A DNA stretch of 60,887 bases from Nonomuraea candida (GCF_000725485.1 NZ_JOAG01000061.1:1-60887), one strand, 5' to 3'; shown: positions 15,918 through 26,100, numbered from the stretch's first letter. Notes: generated from the letters alone by a model not told the origin. A program made the numbers and translations.

Positions 15918-18900
15918 GACCCGCCGACCGCCGCCGCCCCCAGCAGCGCCTTGATGTCGCCGTAGAAGGCCGGGCCGGGCGTGACCTGGAAGGGCGCGAG
16001 GTCGAGCAGCAGGTGCGCGGCGTGGAAGCGGTGCAGGTGCACGTGTACGGGGGCGCGCCCCGGGTGGGCGGTGAGGATCTGCCGGAACTCCCTGACCAGG
16101 CGCGGGCTCAGCTGGCTCTCCTGGAGCGAGATGACCACGGGCTGCTCGGCGCCCGCGGCCGTCAGGTCGAGCGGCACGACCTCCTCGCCGTACACGCTGA
16201 GCGTCTCGTCGCGCACGTTGATCCGGCCCCGCACCGCGATCACGCGGTCCTCGGCCAGGGTCTCGCCGTAGAGCGCGTACGTCTTGGGGAAGATCAGGCA
16301 CTCCACGGCGGCGTCGTGGTCCTCGACGGTGACGATCGCCCACGGGCTGCCCTGTTTGGTCACCTTGCGCTGCAGGCCGGAGATGATGCCGCTGACCCTG
16401 ACCGGCCCCCGTCCTGGCGGCCCGAGGCCAGCAGGTCGGCGATCGTGGTGTCGCGGTTGGCGTCGAGAACGCGTTCGGCGCCGTCGAGGGGGTGGCTGGA
16501 GACGTACAGGCCGAGCATCTCGCGTTCGAAGGCGAGCAGGGTCGCCTTGTCCCACTCCCCCTCGGGGACGGCGATCGAGAAGGCGCCGGTGTGGCCGGGC
16601 TCGCCGAAGAGCGTGTCCTGGCCGTGGGCCTCGTTGCGCTTGACGTCGATGATGGTGTCGATGGCCTGCTCGTGCACCGCCACCAGGGCCTTGCGGTGGT
16701 GTCCGAGGCCGTCGAAGGCGCCGGCCTTGGCCAGGGACTCGATGACGCGCTTGTTGCAGACGATCGGCGGGACCTTGGCCAGGAAGTCGTCGAAGTCGGT
16801 GTAGGGGCCCTTGGCCTCGCGGGCGGCGACGATGGCGTCCACGACGTTGGCGCCGACGTTGCGCACGGCGCCGAGGCCGAAGCGGATGTCGGCGCCGACG
16901 GCGGCGAAGTCGAGCCGGCTGGCGTTGACGTCGGGCGGCAGCACCTTGATGCCCAGGCGGCGGCAGTCGGACAGGTAGACGGCCATCTTGTCCTTGTCGT
17001 CGCCGACCGAGGTGAGCAGCGCGGCCAGGTATTCGCAGGGGTGGTTGGCCTTGAGGTAGGCCGTCCAGTAGGAGACGAGGCCGTACCCGGCGGTGTGCGA
17101 CTTGTTGAAGCCGTACCCGCTGAAGGGCACCAGCACGTCCCAGACCGCCTTGATCGCCTCGTCGGAGAAGCCGCGCCCGCGCATGCCGGACGAGAAGCGG
17201 TCCCACTCGGCGTCCAGGACCTCCTTCTTCTTCTTGCCCATGGCCCTGCGCAGCATGTCGGCGCCGCCGAGGCTGTAGCCGGCGAGCTGCTGGGCGATGG
17301 CCATCACCTGCTCCTGGAAGACGACCAGGTGGTAGGTGTCGCCGAGGATGGGTTCGAGCGCCTGCTCCAGCTCGGGGTGGATCGGCTCGGTGGGCTGTTT
17401 GCCGGTCTTGCGCAGCGCGTAGCTGGTGTGGGCGTTCATCTCCATCGGGCCGGGACGGTACAACGCCGACACGGCCGCGATGTCGGTGAACTCGGTGGGC
17501 TGCATGAGCCTGAGCAGGGTGCGCATGCCGCCGCCGTCGAGCTGGAAGACGCCGAGCGTGTCGCCGCGGGCCAGCAGCTCGTACGTCCTGGCGTCGTCGA
17601 GCGGCACGTCCAGGATGTCGATGTCGAGGCCCTTGTTGGCGCGGACGTTGGCGATCGCGTCGCCGATGACGGTGAGGTTGCGCAGGCCGAGGAAGTCCAT
17701 CTTCAGCAGGCCCATGTCCTCGGCCTGGGTGAAGGGGAAGCCGGTGATGACGGGGCCGTCGGCCTTGGGCCTGGCCAGCGGGATCACGTCGATCAGCGGC
17801 TCGCTGGACAGGATGACGCCGGCGGCGTGCACGCCGGTGCCCCTGGTCAGGCCCTCGATGCCGATCGCGGTGTCGATGACGCGCCTGACGTCGGGGTCCT
17901 GCTCGTACATGGCGCGCAGCTCGGCCGCCTCGCCGTGTCGGGGGTGGCCCTGGTCGTGGATGGCGGACAGGGGGATCTCCTTGCCGCCGACCGCGGCGGG
18001 GAACGCCTTGGTGATGCGGTCGCCCACGGCGTACGGCAGGCCGAGGACGCGGCAGGAGTCCTTGACGGCGGCCTTGGCCTTGATGGTGCTGAACGTGACG
18101 ATCTGGCAGACGCGGTCCTCGCCGTACCTGCGGGTGACGTAGTCGATCATCTCGTCGCGCCGCCGGTCGTCGAAGTCGAGGTCCACGTCCGGCATGGTGA
18201 TGCGCTCGGGGTTGAGGAAGCGTTCGAAGATGAGCTTGTGCTCGATGGGGTCGAGCTGGGTGATGCCGGTGCAGTACGCGACCATCGACCCGGTGGCCGA
18301 GCCGCGCCCCGGGCCCAGGCCGATGCCGTGCTCCCGGGCGTACCGGCAGATGTCGGCGACGACCAGGAAGTAGCCGGGGAAGCCCATGGCGTCGATGACC
18401 GACAGCTCGTAGTCGATGCGGTCGAGCACCTCCTGCGGCGGGTCGCCGCCGTAGCGGCGGCGCGCCCCCGCGAGGGTCTCCTTGCGCAGCCAGCTCGACT
18501 CGCTCTCGCCGCCGGGGACGGGGAAGCGCGGGGTCAGGTCGCGGTGGGCGAACACCTCGCCGTAGTCGCCGACCCGTTCGGCGATCAGCAGCGTGTTGTC
18601 GCACGCGCCGGGCACCTCGGCGTCCCACAGCGCCCGCATCTCGGCGGCCGGTTTGACGTAGTAGCCGCTGCCGCCGAAGCGGAACCGGTCGGCGTCGGCC
18701 AGCCGCTTGCCGGTGCCCACGCACAGCAGCGCGTCGTGCGCGGCGGCCTGGTCCTCGGTGACGTAGTGGGAGTCGTTGGTGGCCAGCGGCGGCAGTCCGA
18801 GCCGCCGGCCCAGGCGCAGCAGGTCGTCGCGGACCCGGCGCTCGATGGGCAGGCCGTGGTCCATCAGCTCCAGGTAGTAGTTGTCCGCGCCGAAGATGTC

Positions 18901-19458
18901 GCGGTAGCGGGCGGCGGCCTCGACGGCCCGGTCGTACTGGCCGAGGCGCAGCCGGGTCTGCACCTCGCCGGACGGGCAGCCGGTGGTGGCGATGATCCCC
19001 CGGCCGTGCTCGGCGAGCAGCTCGTCGTCCATGCGGGGATATTTCTGTACGTGCCCCTCCAGCCAGGCGCGCGACTGGAGGCGGAACAGGTTGCGCAGCC
19101 CGCCGGCGTCGGCCGCCCACATGGTCATGTGCGTGTAGAGGCCCCGGCCGGAGACGTCGCCGCCCTCGCCGGTCTCGTCGTTGGAGCGGCGCAGGGCCGG
19201 GTTGTCGCTGTAGTAGACGGGCTGCCGGTGGCGCCGGGAGGCGGGGGCGACGTACGCCTCGATGCCGATGACCGGCTTGACGCCCGCCTTGCGCGCCGAC
19301 TGGTAGAACTCGTACGCCCCGTGCACGTTGCCGTGGTCGCTCATCGCCACGGCGGGCATGCCCTGCCGGGCCACCTCGTCCATCAGCAGGCCGACCTTGG
19401 CGGCCCCGTCGAGCATGCTGTACTCGGTGTGCACGTGCAGATGGACGAAGGAACCCAC
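15914..19458 (-). CDS. dnaE: DNA polymerase III alpha subunit, with a one-base frame break
   Basis: The replicative polymerase subunit, about 1,181 residues if the frame break is repaired, the normal DnaE1 length. The start GTG 19458 has AGGAG upstream and gives the PHP domain at once ([15 protein letters not shown]). The catalytic acidic cluster is in [15 protein letters not shown]. The first frame covers residues 1-1015 and would stop at 16360 after ~17 unrelated residues. The second frame supplies [15 protein letters not shown] and the whole OB-fold/C-terminal region to 15914. The break sits at a run of five C (16406-16410, G on the coding strand); a sixth base restores the frame. Sequence error, programmed -1 shift or a real mutation are the options. 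The DUF6300 gene overlaps its stop. Confidence 0.9.
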
Positions 19459-19521
19459 CGGCTGATCACTCCTGTCGGTTGTAAGCTCTGGGGCGGCCCG
19501 CGTCATTCGATCCGAGAGCAG

Positions 19522-20511
19522 GTGGGGTTGTCCAACAATCGACACGCCGACAAACCACAACCGCCGGTTGTCCAAGAAGGCGAGGCGGACCTGGATCTCG
19601 GCACGGTCCGCGCCTTCGTCGCCGTCACCGAGGAGCGTTACTTCAGCGAGGCCGCGATCCGGCTGGGGATCAGCCAGCAGGCCGTCTCGAAGCGGATCGC
19701 GCGGCTGGAGTCCGACCTCGGCCTGAGGTTGTTCTCCCGCTCCCGCAACGGGGCCAAGCCGACCGAGGACGGCCGGGCGTTCCTGCCGCACGCCCGCGCC
19801 CTCATCGGCCTGGCCGACCAGGCGCGGGAGGCGCTGCGCGGCCGGCGGCGGGCGCTGCGGGTGGACGTGCTGGACACCCGGCTGGCCTCCATCGAGCTGG
19901 TCAGGGCCTTCCACGGGCAGAGCGAGGGCGTGGACGTCGAGATCGTCACCTCCAACGGGCTGCGGACCGCCCGCGACTCGCTCGCCCGCGGCTCCGTGGA
20001 CGCCGCCTTCTGCCGGGCCGCCGGCGACCTGGAGGGCCTGCGCCGCGTGCCCGCCTACCTCGAACCGGTGCACCTGCTCACCGGCCGCGACCATCCGCTG
20101 GCCGGGCGGCGGTCCGTACGGATGGCGGAGCTGGCCGGATCGGTGGCGTGGATGCCCGGCAACGCGCCCGACAGCGAATGGGCCGAGTTCTACCGCCTGC
20201 TCGGCGCCGAGTTCGGCATCGAGATGGACACCTCGGGGCCCGACTTCGGCTGGGAGCACTTCGTCGCCGAGGTCGCCGCGGGCCGCGGGGTGAGCCTGGT
20301 GGGCGCGACGCTGCGGCTGCCCTGGCATCCCGGCACCGTGCAGATCCCGCTGGTCGAGCCGGTGCCCGTCTATCCGTGCTCGCTGCTGTTCCACCGGCAC
20401 AACCGGCATCCGGTGCTGGAGGCGCTCGTCCGGTTCGTCGCGGCCGGCCACCGTCCCTTCGACCCGGAACGGCAGTGGCTGCCCGAGCCCGACCGGGCCG
20501 CGTTCCGCTAG
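19522..20511 (+). CDS. LysR family transcriptional regulator
   Basis: A regulator of about 307-330 residues. The winged helix is [29 protein letters not shown] followed by [12 protein letters not shown]; the rest is a LysR substrate-binding domain ending in [11 protein letters not shown]. The start is unclear: GTG 19522, TTG 19528 (AGGTGGGG just before) or a non-standard CTG 19591 after AAGGCGAGG, which would begin right at the domain and match LysR length better. It is divergent from dnaE across at most 130 bp. Regulatory target unknown. Confidence 0.85.
   Translation: MGLSNNRHADKPQPPVVQEGEADLDLGTVRAFVAVTEERYFSEAAIRLGISQQAVSKRIARLESDLGLRLFSRSRNGAKPTEDGRAFLPHARALIGLADQAREALRGRRRALRVDVLDTRLASIELVRAFHGQSEGVDVEIVTSNGLRTARDSLARGSVDAAFCRAAGDLEGLRRVPAYLEPVHLLTGRDHPLAGRRSVRMAELAGSVAWMPGNAPDSEWAEFYRLLGAEFGIEMDTSGPDFGWEHFVAEVAAGRGVSLVGATLRLPWHPGTVQIPLVEPVPVYPCSLLFHRHNRHPVLEALVRFVAAGHRPFDPERQWLPEPDRAAFR
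19557..19571. promoter_or_regulatory. Inverted repeat ACAACC-GCC-GGTTGT near the LysR start
   Basis: A perfect 6-bp inverted repeat with a 3-bp centre. GGTTGTCCAA also occurs 40 bp earlier at 19526-19535 and GGTTGT again near 19476, so the motif is repeated in the dnaE/LysR divergent region. LysR proteins commonly bind such sites beside their own gene. If the GTG start is right the site is inside the coding region. Confidence 0.45.
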
Positions 20512-20578
20512 AGCAGCGGAGAAGATCACAAAAAGACGGGGTTTACCCGTATGATCCCGTCGAGGCGAGGAGGCAGGC

Positions 20579-21412
20579 ATGGCGGACGAGCACGTTCCCC
20601 AGGGCATCGACCCGACGGTGCCGAGTGTCGCACGGATGTACGACTACTACCTGGGCGGCAAGGACAACTTCCGCGCCGACCGGGAGGCGGCCGAGCAGAT
20701 CGTGCGGATCGCCCGCGAGAGCGGCTCCGACGTGCGGGAGATCGCCAGGGCCAACCGGGGCTTCCTCATCCGCGCCGTGCGCCACGTCGCCGAGGCCGGC
20801 GTGCGGCAGTTCCTCGACATCGGCACCGGCCTGCCGACCCAGGACAACGTGCACCAGGTGGTGCAGCGCGTCGCGCCGGAGTCGAAGGTCGTCTACGTCG
20901 ACAACGACCCGATCGTGCTGGTCCACGCCCAAGCCCTGCTCGCCGACAACCCCGGCACCTTCGTGGTCGAGGGCGACCTGCGCCGGCCCGGCGACATCCT
21001 CAAGGCCGCGGCCGCGCACCTCGACTTCGACCGGCCCGTCGCGATCGTGGTGGCCGCCGTCCTGCACTTCGTCCAGGACGACGACGAGGTGGCGCGGATC
21101 GTCTCGACCCTGCGCGACGCGCTGGCGCCCGGCGGCTACCTGGCCTTGTCGCACGGCTACATCGAGCCGGAGGCCGGCGACCCCGGCCGGATCGACGAGG
21201 CGCGCGGCGTCTACCGGCGCTCGGCCTCGGGCTCGATCGCCTGGCGCGACCGGGAGACCGTGCGGGGTTACTTCGACGGGCTGGAGCTGCTGGAGCCGGG
21301 GATCGTACCGGCCCAGGAGTGGCACAACGACGACCCGTACGTACCGCCCGAGCTGGCCAAGGGCGGCGTGCTGGCCGGCGTCGGCCGCCTGCCCGGCCCC
21401 GCCTCCTCCTGA
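20579..21412 (+). CDS. SAM-dependent methyltransferase, Methyltransf_19 (DUF574) family
   Basis: A 277-residue protein of the actinobacterial S-adenosyl methyltransferase family PF04672. Signatures are [17 protein letters not shown] at the N-terminus, [17 protein letters not shown] as the SAM motif, [14 protein letters not shown] as motif II, and ALSHGY. Members are abundant in actinobacteria; substrates are mostly unknown. Start ATG 20579 follows GAGGAGG by about 6 nt. A TATGAT hexamer at 20550-20555 is a possible -10. The next methyltransferase starts 27 bp after its stop, so the two may be one operon. Confidence 0.88.
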   Translation: MADEHVPQGIDPTVPSVARMYDYYLGGKDNFRADREAAEQIVRIARESGSDVREIARANRGFLIRAVRHVAEAGVRQFLDIGTGLPTQDNVHQVVQRVAPESKVVYVDNDPIVLVHAQALLADNPGTFVVEGDLRRPGDILKAAAAHLDFDRPVAIVVAAVLHFVQDDDEVARIVSTLRDALAPGGYLALSHGYIEPEAGDPGRIDEARGVYRRSASGSIAWRDRETVRGYFDGLELLEPGIVPAQEWHNDDPYVPPELAKGGVLAGVGRLPGPASS

Positions 21413-21439
21413 CGCCCGCCCACCGAAAGGGGCTTCGCG

Positions 21440-22474
21440 ATGCCGAGCGAGACCAGCGACCCGCCGACGGACGGCGGCGACAGGGACGCCACCCGGTTCC
21501 TCATCGACGAAGCGCTCGGATACGTCTACGCCGGCGCGCTGCGGGCCGCCGCCGCGATCGGCGTGGCCGACCGGCTGGCGGACGGGCCGCTCACCGTGGC
21601 CGAGCTGGCCGGGCGCACCGGAGTGCACGCGGACGGCCTGCGCCGGGTGCTGCGCGTCCTGGCCACCCGCGGCGTCTTCGAGGAGCTGCCCGACGGGCGG
21701 TTCGGCCTGACCGCCGTCGGCCGGTCGCTGCGCTCGGACGCCGCCCTGTCGGCGCGCCCGTCCGTCCTCATGCTCACCGACCCGACGTTGTGGCGGCCGT
21801 GCGGCGAGGTGGAGCTGTCCCTGCGGCGGGGCGGCTCGGTGTTCGAGGACATCTTCGGCATGTCGTTCTTCGAGTACATCGCCAGGAACGAGCAGACCGC
21901 CGCCGCCTTCCACACCGGCATGGCCGCCTTCTCCGACCAGGAGAACGAGGTCATCGCCGGCGTCTGCGAGCTGCCCGCGTCCGGCGTCGTGGTCGACGTC
22001 GGCGGCGGCCACGGCGGCTTCCTGCTGGAGGTGCTGCGCCGCAACCCCGGCCTGGAGGGCGTGCTGCTGGACGAGGAGCACGTGGTGGCCGGGCACCGGC
22101 TCGACGTCGCGGAGGTCAAGGGCCGCTGGCGGCTCGCGCCCGGCGACTTCTTCACCGAGGTGCCCGCCGGGGACGTCCACGTCGTCAAGCGCATCCTGCA
22201 CGACTGGGACGACGAGCACTGCGTCACCATCCTGCGCAACTGCCGGCGGGCGCTGGCCCCCGGCGGCCGCATCCTCGTCATCGACGCGGTCATCCCGCCC
22301 GGCAACGAGCCCCACCAGGCCAAGGCCGTGGACATGATGCTGATGACGGCCTTCCCCGGACGGGAGCGCACCGAGGGCGAGTTCGCGGAGCTGCTCGCCG
22401 CGGCCGGGCTGCGGCCGGCGCGGATCGTACCGACCGGAACGGTCGTCTCGATCGTCGAGGCCACCCGGGCCTGA
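21440..22474 (+). CDS. Plant-type O-methyltransferase (Methyltransf_2 family)
   Basis: A 344-residue enzyme with an N-terminal winged-helix dimerisation domain (RFLIDEALGYVYAGALRAA, VHADGLRRVLRVLATRG) and a C-terminal SAM domain: VVDVGGGHGGFLLEVLR (motif I), FFTEVPAGDVHVVKRILHDW, and DDEHCVTIL. LHDWDDE carries the His that serves as catalytic base in this family. It would O-methylate a phenolic or polyketide-like hydroxyl. Start ATG 21440 has GAAAGGGG upstream. It directly follows another methyltransferase, but no biosynthetic genes are close, so the substrate is unknown. Confidence 0.87.
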   Translation: MPSETSDPPTDGGDRDATRFLIDEALGYVYAGALRAAAAIGVADRLADGPLTVAELAGRTGVHADGLRRVLRVLATRGVFEELPDGRFGLTAVGRSLRSDAALSARPSVLMLTDPTLWRPCGEVELSLRRGGSVFEDIFGMSFFEYIARNEQTAAAFHTGMAAFSDQENEVIAGVCELPASGVVVDVGGGHGGFLLEVLRRNPGLEGVLLDEEHVVAGHRLDVAEVKGRWRLAPGDFFTEVPAGDVHVVKRILHDWDDEHCVTILRNCRRALAPGGRILVIDAVIPPGNEPHQAKAVDMMLMTAFPGRERTEGEFAELLAAAGLRPARIVPTGTVVSIVEATRA

Positions 22475-22557
22475 CCCCACCCCGCGCGGGCCGAACGCCG
22501 ACAGCGAACAGCCGTCGGCGCGCATCGCGGATGACCTTTCGCGCCTCGCCGCGCCAG

Positions 22558-22563
22558 TAAGGT
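22558..22563 (+). promoter_or_regulatory. -10 element of a leaderless transcript (SulP-carbonic anhydrase)
   Basis: TAAGGT seven bases before the ATG at 22571. It supports the upstream start over the alternative ATG at 22598. Confidence 0.42.
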
Positions 22564-22570
22564 TTGCCGC

Positions 22571-25018
22571 ATGAAATCCACTACGGAGAGTATCCTCATG
22601 AGGACTCTCAGATACGATCTCCCAGCCTCGCTGGTGGTCTTCCTGGTCGCGGTGCCCCTCTCCCTGGGCATCGCCCTGGCCGCCGGCGCGCCGCTGGCCT
22701 CGGGCCTGATCGCCGCCGCCGCGGGCGGGATCATCGCGGGCTGGCTGGGCGGCTCGCCCGTCGTGGTGAGCGGGCCGACCGCGAGCCTGACCCTGGTGAT
22801 CGCGGGCCTGGTGCACACCTACGGCTGGCGCGCCACCTGCCTGATCACGATCATGGCCGGCGCCCTCCAGGTGCTGCTCGGCGCGTTCAAGGCGGCGCGG
22901 GCCGCGCTGGCCGTCTCCCCCGCGGTCGTGCACGGCATGCTGGCCGGCGTCGGCATCATCATCGCGCTGGCCCAGCTCCACGTGGTGCTGGGCGGCAGTC
23001 CCCAGCACTCCGCGCTGGCCAACCTGATCCAGCTGCCGGGGCAGATCATCGACATGCACGGCCACAAGGTCATGGTGGGCGTGCTCACCGTCTCGGTGCT
23101 GCTGGTCTGGGACCGGCTGCCCAAGCCCGTCAGGGCCGTCCCGGCGCCGCTGGCGGCGCTGCTGGTGGCCGCCTGCACCGCGGGGCTGTTCGGCTGGAAC
23201 GTCACCCGCATCGACCTGTCCGGCGCGATCACCTCCTGGACGCCGCCGGAGGTCCCGCAGGGCGACTGGCACCACGTCGCCGCCGGGGTGCTGCTGGTGG
23301 CGCTGCTGGCCGGGGCGGAGTCGCTGCTGTGCTGCGTGGCCACCGACGGCATGCACACCGGCCGCCGCGCCGACCTCGACAGGGAGCTGACCGGGCAGGG
23401 CGCGGCCAACATGGTCAGCGGCCTGCTGGGCGGGCTGCCGGTGGCCGGCGTGATCGTGCGCAGCACCACCAACGTACGCGCGGGCGCGCGCAGCCAGTGC
23501 GCGGCCATCCTGCACGGCGTCTGGGTGCTACTGTTCGCGCTCTGCCTGGGCTGGGCCATCAAGCTGATCTCGATGGAGGCGCTGGCCGCCCTGCTGGTCT
23601 TCATCGGCCTCAGAACGATCAGCCTCGGCCATGTCAGGAAGGTGCACGGCCACAACGAGGTGCCCGTCTACGCGGTGACCCTGGCCGGGGTGGTCCTGGT
23701 GGGGCTGGCCGAGGGCGTGCTGGCCGGGCTCGCCCTGGCCGCGCTGCTGGCGCTGCGGCGGCTGACCCGGGTGACGGTCGACAAGCGCGAGGAGCCCGAC
23801 GGGCGCGTGCACGCCACCGTCTCCGGCTCGCTCACCTTCCTCGGCGTGCCCCGCCTGACCCAGGAACTGCGCGCCATCCCGGCGGGCACCACCGTGGACC
23901 TCGACCTGAACATCGACTTCATGGACAACGCCGCCTTCGAGGCCCTGCACAACTGGCGGCTGGACCACGAGCGCCTCGGCGGCACGATCAGGATCGACGA
24001 GCTGCACGACGAGTGGTACACCGTGGCGGCCAGCGGCGCCCGCATGTCCCCGGCCAAGAGCCCGCCCAAGCCGTCCGGGCGCTGGTGGCTGCCCTGGACC
24101 CACCGCCGCCGTCCCGGCTCCGCCGCGACCGCCGTCGAATGCCGGCTCACGCAGGGCGCCGACGAGTTCCACCGGCGTACGGCGCCGCTGGTGCGGCCCA
24201 TCTTCACCGAGCTGGCCCGCAAGCAGCAGCCCACCCACCTGTTCATCACCTGCGCCGACTCGCGCATCATGCCCAGCCTGATCACCTCCAGCGGCCCGGG
24301 CGACCTGTTCACCGTCCGCAACGTCGGCAACCTGGTGCCGCGCGCCGGGTCCGACCCCGGCGACGACTCGGTCGCCGCCGCCATCGAATACGCCACCCGC
24401 GTGCTTGGCGTCCACACCATCACGGTCTGCGGCCACTCCGGCTGCGGCGCGATGGCCGCGCTGCTCAGCGGCCCGGCGGCCACGACCGATCTGCCCCAGC
24501 TGCACCGCTGGCTCCGGCACGGCGACGCGAGCCTCACCCGGCTCGACGCGGCCCGCGCCGGCGCCGCCACCCTGCCCCGGCCCGGCGAGGGAGCCGGCGG
24601 CACCCACGGCGCCGACGGTCCCTCTGCTCAGGGGGATGCCGAGGCCATGCTGGACCTGCTCTGCCGTCAGAACGTCCAGCAGCAGCTCGAGAACCTCAAG
24701 ACCTACCGCAGAGTCAACGAGCAGGTGGAAGCCGGGCGGCTGAAACTGGTCGGGCTCTACTTCGACATCGCCGCCGCGCAGGTGCACGTGGTGCCACCCG
24801 CCACCGACCTCCTCGGGACCGCCGACCTCCCCAGGACCGCCGACCTCTCCAGGACTGCCGGCCTCACCAAGACAGACGGCCTCCCGGGGACGGGCGACCT
24901 CCAACGGACGAACGATCTTCCCGAGACAGGCGATCTTCCCGGAACGGATGATCTCCCCGGGACCGATGATCTCCCCGGGACGGATGCCTCCGTCCCTCCT
25001 GAACCGAGCCGCTCATGA
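22571..25018 (+). CDS. SulP-family anion transporter fused to a beta-carbonic anhydrase
   Basis: An 815-residue fusion. Residues ~10-410 are a SulP (SLC26) membrane domain: DLPASLVVFLVAVPLSLGIA and GGSPVVVSGPTASLTL are typical. A shortened STAS-like linker follows (about 415-490). Residues ~530-740 are a beta-carbonic anhydrase with zinc ligands Cys561, His622 and Cys625 and the Asp563/Arg565 dyad in TCADSR; CGHSGCGA is diagnostic. Fusing a bicarbonate-type transporter to the enzyme that makes bicarbonate suggests coupled transport and CO2 hydration. The last ~70 residues are ten hexapeptide repeats of the DLPGTD type. Start: ATG 22571 follows a TAAGGT -10 by 7 nt; ATG 22598 has GGAGAG upstream and is the alternative. 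Confidence 0.92.
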   Translation: MKSTTESILMRTLRYDLPASLVVFLVAVPLSLGIALAAGAPLASGLIAAAAGGIIAGWLGGSPVVVSGPTASLTLVIAGLVHTYGWRATCLITIMAGALQVLLGAFKAARAALAVSPAVVHGMLAGVGIIIALAQLHVVLGGSPQHSALANLIQLPGQIIDMHGHKVMVGVLTVSVLLVWDRLPKPVRAVPAPLAALLVAACTAGLFGWNVTRIDLSGAITSWTPPEVPQGDWHHVAAGVLLVALLAGAESLLCCVATDGMHTGRRADLDRELTGQGAANMVSGLLGGLPVAGVIVRSTTNVRAGARSQCAAILHGVWVLLFALCLGWAIKLISMEALAALLVFIGLRTISLGHVRKVHGHNEVPVYAVTLAGVVLVGLAEGVLAGLALAALLALRRLTRVTVDKREEPDGRVHATVSGSLTFLGVPRLTQELRAIPAGTTVDLDLNIDFMDNAAFEALHNWRLDHERLGGTIRIDELHDEWYTVAASGARMSPAKSPPKPSGRWWLPWTHRRRPGSAATAVECRLTQGADEFHRRTAPLVRPIFTELARKQQPTHLFITCADSRIMPSLITSSGPGDLFTVRNVGNLVPRAGSDPGDDSVAAAIEYATRVLGVHTITVCGHSGCGAMAALLSGPAATTDLPQLHRWLRHGDASLTRLDAARAGAATLPRPGEGAGGTHGADGPSAQGDAEAMLDLLCRQNVQQQLENLKTYRRVNEQVEAGRLKLVGLYFDIAAAQVHVVPPATDLLGTADLPRTADLSRTAGLTKTDGLPGTGDLQRTNDLPETGDLPGTDDLPGTDDLPGTDASVPPEPSRS
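24806..24985 (+). repeat. In-frame 18-bp repeat, 10 degenerate copies
   Basis: Ten 18-bp units encode hexapeptides of the form (D/G)L-x-x-T-x at the C-terminus of the SulP-carbonic anhydrase. The last three units encode identical DLPGTD, the earlier ones have drifted, so expansion appears most recent at the 3' end. Confidence 0.85.
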
Positions 25019-25450
25019 CCGGCCGCCCGCTCCCGCACTGACGCACGGAGCCCCACGCGCCGGACCGTGAGACCGACGGACCCCCCGTCCCCGGACCTGA
25101 GCGCGAGGCCGACAGACCCGGACCCCGAGCGCAGGTCCCACAGGCGGCGTCTCCCACAGGAGCGAGGCGACAGGCCACGGCCTCATGCCGGACCACACGG
25201 CCCACAGGCCACGGCCCTGGACCTGACTGGAGCGCAAGACCGGCAGGCCACGGCTCCAGGCCCGCGCGGAGCACCACTCCGCCGGAGCGCATGTTCGTCA
25301 CGATCCTCGCCCGCCCGTCCCCCGCGTCGCACAGCGCACCTCGGGCGGGTCTCGACGCCCCCCGCCGGTCCGCGTCCATCGGCTGGGCGGGAAGCCGAGC
25401 ACAGGGTTCACGGGGTCGGACCGCCGGCCGCACGGCGGGGCTCGCCGTAA
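25019..25450. other. Gene-free, degenerate GC-rich stretch
   Basis: No coding frame with plausible protein character. It contains scattered imperfect copies of CAGGCCACGGC (near 25171, 25207 and 25249) and GAC/CCG-rich blocks that resemble decayed continuation of the upstream hexapeptide-coding repeats. I see no RNA gene. Confidence 0.5.
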
Positions 25451-25464
25451 GTCAATGTTTTGAC
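25451..25464. promoter_or_regulatory. Inverted repeat GTCAA-TGTT-TTGAC over a -35 element
   Basis: A perfect 5-bp inverted repeat whose right arm is the -35 box of the promoter for the 47-aa ORF. It looks like an operator. Confidence 0.5.
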
Positions 25465-25489
25465 ATAGGGGCGGGAAAACGCCTAGTCT
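25460..25489 (+). promoter_or_regulatory. Consensus promoter of the 47-aa leaderless ORF
   Basis: TTGACA at 25460-25465, an 18-bp spacer, TAGTCT at 25484-25489, then seven bases to the ATG at 25497. It is the best-looking vegetative promoter in the window and implies a leaderless mRNA. Confidence 0.65.
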
Positions 25490-25496
25490 GCACGGC

Positions 25497-25640
25497 ATGC
25501 CCGTTTTCAGCGTGTCCGTTCAGGACCACGACCGCGTGATTCCCGCGCTCGTGCCCGCGCTGCATGCCCTCACCGACGGGCAGCAGGACGCCTTGGGCTC
25601 CGTGCTCGGCGCCCTGAAGGCTTCCACCCGGCGGCACTGA
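25497..25640 (+). CDS. 47-aa leaderless small protein
   Basis: An ATG seven bases after a strong -10 opens a 47-codon frame ending TGA 25638-25640. The product starts MPVFSVSVQDHDRVIPALV and continues LHALTDGQQDALGSVLGAL; it is acidic-amphipathic in the middle with a basic end (KASTRRH), and is probably helical. I do not recognise the family. It stands alone in a repeat-rich gap, with its own promoter and an operator-like palindrome. Confidence 0.55.
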   Translation: MPVFSVSVQDHDRVIPALVPALHALTDGQQDALGSVLGALKASTRRH

Positions 25641-25744
25641 CCCGCCACCCCACCCCGACGACGCTGACCCGCCACCTCGCCCGACGGCCCGATCCGCCGC
25701 CGCTGGCAGGCGGTCCCGATCCGCAGCCTCTGGCGGCCGGCTTC

Positions 25745-25995
25745 GAGCGTCACGCCTGACCGGCGGCCGGTCACAAGCCGTCACCGCTCCCGGGCGGGCG
25801 GGCGCTTCTGCCCGGCGGCCGGTCCGAGCATCACGTCCGCCCGGCGGGCTGTCTCGAACCGTCACTTCTGCCGGCAGGCGGATCTGAGCCGTCGTTTCTT
25901 CCCGGTGGCCGGTCCCCAGCGTCACGTCCGCCCGGCAGGGCGTCCCGAGCCGTCAATTCTGTGGCGGGCGGGCCTGAGCCGTCGTCTGTGTGCGA
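25745..25995. repeat. Imperfect ~92-bp tandem repeat, 2-3 copies
   Basis: TCACGTCCGCCCGGC at 25831 and 25923 starts two 92-bp units that also share GAGCCGTCGT-type ends. A more diverged unit begins near 25750. No coding frame is convincing in 25641-26100; the array accounts for most of that stretch. Confidence 0.65.
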
Positions 25996-26100
25996 TGGCA
26001 GCGGCCCGCCTCCTTCGCACGGCAGCGGCGCGACCCCGGCGCCCGGCGCCCGGCGCGCCCATGATCCCCCATGTCCTCCTCTCACAGACAAGGCACCTTC

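Noticed and set aside
16492..20511. A 1,339-codon open frame on the plus strand across the dnaE region
   Set aside because: Only its last third is the LysR regulator. The rest is antisense to dnaE, is Gly/Ala/Val-rich without domains, and exists because high-GC third positions remove stops from the opposite strand.
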